This document shows, piece after piece, positions 1 to 10,329 of a stretch of 19,010 nucleotides of DNA (position 1 is the stretch's first letter; each line of letters starts with the position of its first letter). Source of the stretch: Schizophyllum amplum (taxonomy: Eukaryota; Basidiomycota; Agaricomycetes; Agaricales; Schizophyllaceae); contig VDMD01000269.1 of assembly GCA_007026445.1 (NCBI GenBank), positions 1 to 19,010 on the forward strand, given 5' to 3'. Position numbers and translations under genes: made by a program. A model generated the notes under the pieces. The model ran no database searches. It saw only the letters and a list, made by a program, of their open reading frames with translations, and was not told where the DNA came from.

Positions 1-2
1 AC

Positions 3-797
3 GCAAGGGCTAAGGCGCAGCAGCAATTGCAGCGCGTCTCAGCGCCATGGCCCTGGTGTAGCAAGCCCGGCGAGACAACATCGGCACAAGCATCGGTGCC
101 AAGCCAGGCGACCCCTCCGTACGTTCCGTCGCTTAGTTGATTTGAGAATGTCCTAAAGCTCTCGCAGACCCGACCAGCACTCCTTTGCCCGCACGCCTTA
201 TGGCCAAGTACGGACACAAGGAGGGCCAAGGCCTGGGCGCCGACGGCTCCGGCATAGTCCAACGCGTTGACGGTCGAACAAGTCGGGCGGGCGCGGGCGG
301 GAAGAAGAAGGGCAAGCAACAGCAGCAACAGCAGCTGGCGCCCCAGCCCAAGGGCCTCGCCGCGAAGATGGGCAAGATCGTGAACAACAATGAGGATGCC
401 CGTGCGCGGGAGGACCGCGAGCGCTTCGGCGAGCCCAGCCGCGTGGTGGTGCTCACGAACATGGTCAGCCCGGAAGACGTTGGCGACGAGGAGCTGCGGG
501 GCGAAATAGGTTTGTTGTCCATCTTGCTCATTCTTTTCAATGGACCGCTGACCTTTGCCTCAGGCGACGAGTGCTCCAAGAATGGCACCGTACAGCGAGT
601 CATTGTTCATCTCGTTACCCCGCCACCACCTACCCTGGAGGACGCCGTCCGCATCTTTGTTCTGTTCCAGGGCCCGGCGGGCGCTTGGAAAACCGGTCCG
701 GGAGATGGATGGTCGCTACTTCGGTGGGCGGAGCGTTCGTGCTCGCTACTACCCGGAATCCTCCTTCACCCAGTACTCCCTGGATCAACCGCTGTAG
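3..797 (+). CDS. SPF45: SPF45/RBM17-type splicing factor, C-terminal part (5' end outside window; frame broken)
   Basis: Nuclear pre-mRNA splicing factor of the SPF45/RBM17 (plant DRT111) family, which binds U2AF-type ligand motifs in 3' splice-site recognition. Visible in order: a low-complexity Ala/Gln/Pro stretch; a G-patch starting [15 protein letters not shown]; a linker with six Gln codons (317-334); then a C-terminal UHM-type RRM from VVVLTNMV to ARYYPESSF, including the RYF form of the UHM RXF motif. Exons are 3-118, 168-509 and 564-797. Intron 1 is 119-167 (GTACGT...CAG) and intron 2 is 510-563 (GTTTGT...CAG, branch CTGAC); intron 2 is a multiple of three, so the frame reads through it. 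The stop is TAG at 795-797. Four single-base frame breaks are inferred: an extra A near 193, an extra C near 263 compensated by a lost base between about 280 and 300, and an extra G near 695. Family identity is sure. Whether the locus is truly broken or misread is open; error is favoured. Confidence 0.93.
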
Positions 798-1224
798 CCT
801 TGAGGCGGACGAAGGAGTACACACTACATAGTCTGTTTGCTCTTCTTACATATGTAACCGTGAACCTGGACTCGCTTCCTTGATATGGCCGCAAGCGTAT
901 ATAGCTGCTAGAGGAACAGCAGCTCCCGAGCCAGTTGCACGAAACTTATGAACCTCGCAAACAGTTCTGGGTATTGCAATGAACGCGAATATGAGAATCC
1001 CCGACTCTCCGAAGGAAGGAGGGTTTGTCTGGCAAGAAACGGTCAGGCACTCTGTACAAGCGACCGCAATTAATCCTTTCCTGGTAGTCGCCTCTCGGCC
1101 GAGCGTCCGACACTTCCTTTGGTTATGTTTGCCATCATCTCCCTTTCCAGGAGACCCCGTCCCCGCCTCCCCTTTTGTCCTCTACCTAGCAGATCGAGCT
1201 ATATCACAAGTGTAGGCACCCAGA

Positions 1225-1320
1225 CGCGCACTGAAGTGCGCGGAAACCGTAGCGTTACGGTGGACTCGGGCGGTCACGACTTGTTACGGGAGGTTACGGG
1301 CCTCGTGACCTGCTCGTGAC
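1225..1320. repeat. Array of three adjacent hairpins
   Basis: Three inverted repeats follow each other. First: CGCGCAC (1225-1231) and GTGCGCG (1236-1242) around the loop TGAA. Second: ACCGTA (1246-1251) and TACGGT (1256-1261) around GCGT. Third: GGTCACGA (1272-1279) and TCGTGACC (1303-1310). A further TCGTGAC occurs at 1314-1320, and GTTACGG is repeated inside (around 1254, 1283 and 1293). All arms are perfect. Function is unknown; it could be a fragment of a repeat family or a protein-binding region. Confidence 0.6.
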
Positions 1321-1932
1321 ATATCAACATCTCCAGGAAAGTTAAACTGCCGGGAGCCTTCGAGTCTGATGCGCGTCCAGCTTGCACTGCTGCCTGAGTC
1401 CTGCCCGACGCATCGAACCATGAAGGCGGCGGCCGATAAGGCATATCAGTGTGTTGACCTAGGTTTTGCTTGGTTATGAATCACGTCTACCCTTGCGCTT
1501 GTCTTGATTTCAGCTGAGTACAGCAAGAAATTTAGTTGACTGCGTTAAGCAATGGGGGCCCAGCACTGCACAGGTAGGTAGAGGATTCATGCGTATCGTA
1601 TTACAGTCTTGGGAGTTAGACGTGGGCGATATGAATAATGATGACTGAGAGCGCGGTGTCGAGACTCGAGATGGCACCCGGCTTCCGGCAAGCGCGGTGC
1701 GGCGCAATGAAGCAGCACGCTTGTAGCCTAAGTGCTGTGTACCTCAGTCATTGTGAGGATGTTAGGGACATATACTTACATGTCCATAAACTCATCGCGG
1801 GCACCATGCGTACTCTGCAAAATCGCCCGCGCTACCGATGGTATCTCGATCCTCCATGGGAGACGAGAGTAATATGTCGGAAAAATCGGAAAAGGCTAAT
1901 TTGGCGTACAAGGCATAATGGCATAATTAGCT

Positions 1933-1948
1933 TTGGGCTGCAGCCCAA
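1933..1948. repeat. Perfect 16-bp palindrome
   Basis: TTGGGCTGCAGCCCAA equals its own reverse complement. It lies about 60 bp inside the left inverted repeat of the candidate element and is flanked by AATTAG on the left and TTAGG on the right, so it could form a cruciform or be a subterminal feature of that element. Confidence 0.6.
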
Positions 1949-3040
1949 TTAGGAAGGTATTATGTCTACGTAGGTCAGGTTAAGTCATATTAGATCTCTT
2001 TATGCCCAATCGGCCACATTCCCTCCCAAGCTCCAACGCTCGCGTTTGCACTTTTTTAACTTGCAGAACAAGAGATTCGACCATGCTCGACACCGTGGTG
2101 ATGTTGATTAACACCGCCAGCGCCTTTTTAGCCCCTTGAATACTAGTTTCATCAAGCTCGACAAGATACCTTTGGACTGCAGGTGTTAACATTGATAAAC
2201 GGTTTATAGGCTATCTCTCTGCCCAGAGCTCCTCTTTCAGCTCATCTACTTGTGTTTAAGGGACCAAGAAGAAGATACAGCAGTAGAAGACTGTGACAGC
2301 CAGCCCAACAGCACCAGCACGGCTCTGTGGTGCTGTATACAAGTCCTTGCATGGCGATGGACTACCAGTCGCCAATTAACCTGTCTAAATTGATTCTATA
2401 CGGTCCAAGGCATGGTGTGGCACGTTCAAGCGCGTGCAGGTGAGGGATTGCATGCATCGAATACAGACGGCGCGCCGAGTTCAGAACGCGACGGCGCGAA
2501 GTCCCAAAAAGGACCGTGAGATTATTCGGGGAATGCCGAATGCATTTGTAAGCTGCAGCTCTCGCCACCGCGTTTTGTTCAGCGACCATCGTCATGCTCG
2601 GCGGTTCGTCTACCTCTGGCTGCCCGATCGTCGATATGGTCAATCCTATACCCCGTTGTGGTGCGTAGGGCATCCTGATGTATGCGACAGCGTCAATTTC
2701 GCACAGCGCGGCGTTGGATGAAGATCGGCAATCGCGATACCGCTGGCCCACGAGGTGTGTATGCGCATGATTATACAGTGAATTAAAGCCTTTTACATTT
2801 GCTAAGGTAGAGCTCTCCTAGGGTAGAAGGACATTCGAAGGTGCGTGGGTCAGTTGCCCTCTATTTCGATTTCGCACGCGCTCATGTTGGCTCGCAGTTC
2901 ATCGTTATCTCCGAAGTCGGGCGGGTGAGCCTCCGTACGCGTTGACTTACCTGTATCGCACAATAACATTCATCATTGACTAGCCAGTGTACCATATTAC
3001 CGTATACAATGCAAGGTTTTGGGCCCATGCATGCAATGTT

Positions 3041-3098
3041 AATGGCGGCGGTGGTCGCGGGTACCGAGGTTGGTGCCGCGCGACCGCCCCCGCCAATT
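3041..3098. repeat. GC-rich imperfect hairpin
   Basis: The left arm, AATGGCGGCGGTGGTCGCG (from 3041), pairs imperfectly with the right arm, which ends in CCGCCAATT near 3098. The loop contains GGTACCGAGG. It stands out by base composition from the AT-richer DNA around it and lies just before the GGCCTAA cluster, inside the candidate element. Confidence 0.5.
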
Positions 3099-3119
3099 TT
3101 CTGCTTTCCCTGGCTAGCT

Positions 3120-3251
3120 GGCCTAATTAGCTCGTATAAGCCCTAGTAGGCGCGATTATGTCAAATTAGGCCTAGACGGCATAGGCGGCCTAACACGGCC
3201 CGATAGAAGATAGGATCACCATAATTAGCCGGCGGGGGCCTAATGGCCTAA
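3120..3251. repeat. Cluster of five GGCCTAA motifs
   Basis: GGCCTAA occurs at 3120-3126, 3187-3193, 3237-3243 and 3245-3251, and inverted (TTAGGCC) at 3166-3172. Copies of AATTAG lie between them. Five copies of a 7-mer in 132 bp is far more than chance. Such subterminal motif arrays are often transposase-binding sites in DNA transposons; that role here is inference. Confidence 0.5.
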
Positions 3252-3505
3252 CATGACATAATATGGGGCAACTTGCCATTTCCGATTTTTCCGACATACG
3301 CGCAACGCTCGCCCATTGAGGATCAATCGATCACCGCCTAGTTACGCGCGTAGAGTACTTATCGACATGAAGCAAGTGCAGTAGGGCGTATTCGCTAGTG
3401 CATAACATCACTTTGAAGATTCCAAAACAAATTGGAGTACCCCAAAATTGTCGATGCAAACTTGTACGACTTTGAAGCCAGGAATATTAGTAGGGTGTTG
3501 GCTGG

Positions 3506-3857
3506 ATGTTGGCAGGCGCTTCAGAAGGCCCAACACAAACGCGAAACACGCCCAAAGGCGGCCAGAGTATGCTGACGGCCTCCCTGCCAGAGCCTGCGCT
3601 CGAAAGCCGAAGTCCTGACGCGCTGTTCAGGCTGAGGAACGTCAACGGCCTGCTCGACGTCCTGTATCACTTCGTAAGTTAACAAATCAATTTCGTGGCA
3701 TATGTTCCTTTCTTGCTGAACTAAACCCGTATCTTTGGTTTTTGGATCATGCTTTTTGGATGGGCGAATACGCCCTAGTGTGCCTGGGACAACAATTCAG
3801 AACTGTAAAGAGAGTCGGGGAACTGGCGCCCCGCGCCGCTACCGATTATCAGAGTAA
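3506..3857 (+). CDS. Possible small two-exon gene, unknown function
   Basis: An ATG at 3506, just after an in-frame stop at 3491, opens 56 codons (through the words SLPEPALESRSPDALF and NGLLDVLYHF) that end exactly at a strong donor, GTAAGT, at 3674. Third positions of this stretch are strongly G/C, unlike the surrounding interval. Joining to the AG at 3799-3800 gives a 75-residue product ending at 3857, with an intron of 127 nt. The AG at 3777-3778 gives a 66-residue product ending at 3808, with an intron of 105 nt. Both introns are longer than those of the neighbours. No domain, signal peptide or membrane segment is visible, and I do not recognise the protein. It would converge on SDH1. Confidence 0.3.
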
Positions 3858-3912
3858 TGATACAGTCACAGGTCCACTATGTAAGTACATCCCGCGCGCT
3901 GACTAGGCACGC

Positions 3913-6385
<2,473 letters not shown>

Positions 6386-6450
6386 GGCTGGCAAAAGACA
6401 AGAGACGCGCTAATGACGCGGGAGAGTAAAGAAAAGAACCGGAATCCCGG

Positions 6451-6455
6451 CCAAT
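6451..6455 (+). promoter_or_regulatory. CCAAT box upstream of SDH1
   Basis: CCAAT lies 66 nt upstream of the SDH1 ATG, inverted relative to that gene (read as ATTGG on its strand). The fungal HAP (CCAAT-binding) complex works in either orientation and is known to drive respiratory genes in yeast. A single pentamer is weak evidence; its position in the only 224-nt space available for the promoter is the main support. Confidence 0.35.
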
Positions 6456-6609
6456 CAACGCTCGTGATTTTCGCATGCATCCCGGCCCGCGACGTTCCGA
6501 TTCTTCAACCCCGCTTTCTCCCGTCGCCAGCATTTCATTCCAACCGTAGCCAGAGTACACAACCACCGTCTAGTAATACACACATTTCCACTGCAATTCA
6601 CTCGCCATC

Positions 6610-9270
6610 TCAGAGCACCCCAAGAGGATCTCGCGATACAGCTCTCGCCTGAGGTGCGGGCGTCCGAGACTCTTCGGCAGCCTGCCGGCGATCCTGCACG
6701 ACCACGGGTGCCGCCATCGGCGTCGGCAGCGGTGGCCTGGCAGCGGTCACAGGTTGAGCCCGACGAGGCAAGGTCGCAGAAGGCAAGTCCTGCCGCGGAG
6801 GCACGGCCGCTTGCGTCGGCACAGTCGCTGCTGCCGATGAAGCGCTTGCCTGTAGTCGATGCGCGAGGGTAGGCCGACCTGTTGTCTCTGCCGATTCTGC
6901 CTTCGCAGGAAGCCTCTGCGTCTGAGCGGGATCCCGACTATGATCCACGGCTGTTCTGCGTTTGCGCTCCTCTTCTCCGTAAAGGCGGTCCTCGTCCAAC
7001 TCCGACGCGTTGCACCCACCCTTGAGCAGCAGGTCTCTCACGTACAAGAGCGATTCCAGCGCCTCTCGCTTGGCTTTCTGCTGTGGCGAGGTTTCTGATG
7101 GCGGGTTGTCTTGCTGCAGCGTGTACGCGACCCACGCTAGCGATTCTCCCAACTTGCGGTTCGTCGTCTGAAGGTCTGCCACGGAGTCTCTGTCGCCGTC
7201 GAATCGTGGTGTTCGTGATTCCCAAGGCGTTCGCGATGCCTGAGACCGTTCGTCCATCATAGCGAATGATGTAGGCGAGTTGGGTACGCGGACCAGCGAT
7301 GCCAATTCCGGAATATTGCGCTGTGGACAATGTGTCAGTGGGATCTCTCCATACAGCCTTTGCTGGTGCGCACCTTCAGCTCAGAGACGGCGCTCATGAT
7401 GTTGTTGATCCCCAATCCCTCTCCTCGTTCCAGCAGACCCTTCGCAATCATCTCCGGCAGCCCGAACTGCGAAGAAGCCGACGCCTGTCTGCCATGACCG
7501 CCCGCCGTGTACGCCGAAGGATTTGCTCCAGAATAAGAGTTTGTTTTCGGCCTCCCTTGCACGGGACGTCTTTGGCGTGGAGGTTCCGGCTGCGGAACGT
7601 CGCTTGGGATGCTCAACAGGTTCTTGTTCTGTGCGACCACGCTGAGGCCGGTCGCTGGCGTGGGAGCGGCCTGAAGCTCGATTGCCTGCTTGATGAGCAA
7701 GCTCGTGTGCAGGGCTCCGTCCGCTAAGGTCATGATGGGCGGGCTGGGGTATCGCAGTAATGCAGTCAATTGACCGCTATAATCTGCGGGTATAACTAAA
7801 GATATGTGAGCTGCCGGTGTCCACTATCATGAGCTACAACAAGCGTACGTTCGTTTCGTATCCGGATGAGCATGGCCACGCAGATCCATGGGGCCAGCTC
7901 CATAGTCGGGTCATAAGCAAAGAGTCCATCCCATAATCGCATAGCATCGGACAAAGGAAATTCGCGAGTAAAAAGCATTCGCAGCCACCGACTGCGCGCT
8001 ATACTATCAGTTACACGTCAAAGCATCGACGATAAACACGTACATTCCGTATATTTGCGGTTCGATCCCTGCAGATTGGATCTTGTTCCACAGCAAAGGG
8101 TCAACGGAGCGCACGAGCGTATTTTGCATGCGATTGCACGACAGCACCACCGGGCTGACGTAGGGCTTGAGTTCGAGTTTCCCGTGCGTTGTCGTAGCGT
8201 GCGTCGGCCCGGCAGGAGACAAGGGCAACGGTGGCTCTCGCCACTCGTACCACTGGGATGTGCCCCGCATGACGGCGTTGAAGAGCGCCCAGGCATCTGC
8301 CGCGATCCATGTCCTTGAGCACATCTCGCGCAGCGGCGCGTCTTCGACAGTGGCGGGTTTCGTCTTCAGATAGCGCGTCGTAGTCGACGGCATAGTAGAG
8401 CGGTGCAAGCAGCTCGTGCATGCCTGCGTGTGATGAGCCGCGTAGCAACATGGCGTATAGTCAGAGCGCACCTTGCCGATAGCCGATCTCAGGGTTGGTC
8501 GTGCAGTAAAGGAACAGTATGTCGGTCAGATGGGTTTGCACATCCGTATCGCGAAAAAAGTCGATTTCTGGAAACCTGGATGTAGTGAGATGGCGCGCGG
8601 TGGCGCATGATCATTCCGTGCGCGTACGTTCGTTCAACATCCTGCGCGATCGTCTTGCGAAGCTCCATGGACGCGAACCACTCTGTCCAGGGATTCTACA
8701 GTGTGTCAGCTTCACAGGCTAAGTGGATGATGAAGTGGACGCGCCTTATCGTGCAAGCTGAGGGGATTGTTCATTTGCAAGTTCTCCACCTTCCCTGTTC
8801 TGCGAAGGTCTGATGCCGCGCCACCGGGGACACTAAAGCCCTCTGCATAGCTGCCGTCTGGGCGCCTTGAACTTCTCAAGCATGACGCGCACGAATTTCT
8901 GGCGCGACGAGCGGAGGCTGGCGATTGGCGGTGCGACCTCCAGGATCGCTGATGTATCCAGAGGCTCTTCTTGGTGTAGCAGAAACAGCTATATAATACT
9001 GAGCATCGGAGCCACGCAGCAGATTCTGCAGCACACCTTCCAGGCTATACTCCTCCCTGGTACACATACTGGGTTCGGTTGTCATAGTCGAACAACCGGT
9101 CAGCGATTGCGCTTTCTTGCAGCCTCGCAAGGCTTGCTTTCGCCTCGAATAAGCGCGCGTAGATTTTCCTGCTTCGCGTATCAGTTTATATTCTCGACGT
9201 AAGGCCGGCTTCTCATTCACCTGAGAAGGGCCTGAGGCGCCCGCGTATGACTTCCATCCGTTACCGTCAT
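6610..9270 (-). CDS. TBC-domain Rab GTPase-activating protein, TBC1D5-like
   Basis: Cytoplasmic Rab GAP expected to act in endosomal or retrograde traffic by analogy with TBC1D5. Exons read as 9270-9221, 9168-9037, 8988-8745, 8695-8628, 8575-8472, 8423-8044, 7991-7849, 7795-7374 and 7320-6610; about 750 residues. The N-terminal part has GRSIAWKLFL. The TBC domain shows the arginine finger in IAQDVERTFPE (about residue 163) and the glutamine finger in IGYRQGMHELLAPLYYAVD (about 198), then SRTWIAADAWALFNAVMRG, IQSAGIEPQIYG and LFTREFPLSDA. Both catalytic residues are present. The C-terminal 240 residues are low-complexity with a probable coiled coil (RDSVADLQTTNRKLGESL) and end in DPLGVL. Three frame breaks are inferred: near 9061-9070 (gain of two bases or loss of one), an extra G:C pair at 8860-8862, and an extra base at 8355-8360. 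Everything downstream of 8350 is clean. Intron 3 (8744-8696) appears to start with GC. TBC1D5-like is inferred from recalled conservation; the TBC assignment itself is firm. Confidence 0.9.
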
Positions 9271-10329
9271 TCGTCACCGTCCCTGTCAATGAACAAAGCC
9301 AAGTCCAAAACGGGGTAAGTAAGGGTCTGAAGCCACGTGCACCACTGCTTGGATCTGTAACAGAGCGTGACGCGCAATTCTGCCACTGGTTGACTCGAAC
9401 CGCCGAACGGCGGCGAACTGTCCGGCGCAATTATCAGGTTCATACACTACCTCAGAGTCAAGGAGTCCCTCCAAGGCCTACTCCAGCCGGGCACGACCGC
9501 CAACGAACCGTGCAGCTCGGATTCGGCTGGCACACCGGGCGGTCTCCGAACCACCTCGGACAGTACCGACGATCCAAACGATGGAGGCATGATAACTATT
9601 CTGCGCACAGCCTGGCGGCTGACTCGACACGAACCGAACAACGTGAAAGCAGCCTCGTCGTGTTCCATTGAGGTCTCTGCGCAGCAGCGTCAACACGGTC
9701 GCAAAACACGCCATCGGAGTTCATTCATACTAATGGCTGCTCTCGCGCGAGACCAACTGATAGTAGCAACTTGAATTATTGTTGTATAGGACGCTTGATC
9801 ATCCGAATTCTTACCATCACTCGTTCTCGTTGTAGTACTTACCCGTCGGATGAACGCCCGCTACCATTTCAATGCTTCACAGTGCGCAGCTCATACAAGC
9901 TGCTGAAGCTTGGCTGAAGCTATGCAAGCCCGTATGGTGCCACGACAAAGGGCCAATCTCGATCCAACCTTTTCCCCGGATACGATGTCCGTTACGCCGA
10001 TTGATAGGCGACTGAGATGCGTCCCCCGATATTTGCTGCGATGCACATATCCGTACACAAAGGCGCGAGACTGTCGGGACTGCGAAATCTCCCTGTTCTG
10101 ATTCCCGGATATGCTTAGGAAGATATACACAATTCATACAGGGTACAAGTAGTATAGGCAAGTACTGTGGCGCGCACGCAGCAAAGGTAGGGTAGCGATA
10201 AATACAAAGGATCACACACGAATTACAAGAAAAGATAAGCTACGCGCCGAGCAAAAACAAGAGATCCACCAAAGTATACATAGATCATAGAAACCAATGC
10301 GCTGTCTGGTGCATGCCCCCGAAAGCCCA
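9271..10329. other. 1.06-kb intergenic region between TBC gene and transcription factor
   Basis: No gene recognised. It must hold the promoter of the TBC gene (nearest 9270) and the 3' end of the transcription factor gene (nearest 10330). It contains a hairpin CCGCCG-AA-CGGCGG at 9400-9413 and a perfect 12-bp palindrome TCTCGCGCGAGA at 9742-9753, about 475 nt upstream of the TBC start, which could be a factor-binding site. Open frames here on both strands overlap each other and show no family signature. Confidence 0.5.

Larger units (their letters stand above)
1873..3298. mobile_element. Candidate small element bounded by 24-nt inverted repeats
   Basis: Positions 1873-1896 and the reverse complement of 3275-3298 match at 23 of 24 bases (both begin TATGTCGG and end in GGC; the mismatch is at the 21st base). 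Inside both ends the DNA becomes rich in TAATT and GGC words. The 1.4-kb spacing fits a non-autonomous DNA transposon. Against this, I see no target-site duplication beside the ends and no transposase, and two separate copies of one repeat in opposite orientation would look the same. The outer end of the repeats faces ordinary unique-looking sequence. Confidence 0.35.
798..3505. other. 2.7-kb gene-poor interval downstream of SPF45
   Basis: No recognisable protein family on either strand. Open frames of 60-130 codons exist (for example 2751-2362 and 2192-1980 on the minus strand), but they overlap open frames on the opposite strand, show no third-position bias and carry no motif I know. The interval holds the repeat structures listed separately: hairpins at 1225-1320, the inverted-repeat pair at 1873-1896 and 3275-3298, a palindrome at 1933-1948, a GC-rich hairpin at 3041-3098, and the GGCCTAA cluster at 3120-3251. 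SPF45 and SDH1 point towards each other across it, so both 3' ends and terminators should lie here. Confidence 0.6.

Noticed and set aside
1980..2192. Minus-strand 70-codon frame starting MLTPAVQRYLVELDE, with CTATAAA just upstream
   Set aside because: Reads like a protein, but it is short, lies inside the candidate element, has a TATA-like word too close to the ATG (about 10 nt), and matches no family I know.
2362..2751. Minus-strand 129-codon frame, the longest in the gene-poor interval
   Set aside because: The opposite strand is open across most of the same bases (2434-2721), third positions show no bias, and there is no motif or splice context.
8055..8075. GGTTCGATCC, similar to a tRNA T-loop
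   Set aside because: It lies on the opposite strand of a well-conserved TBC exon and no acceptor or anticodon stem pairs with it.
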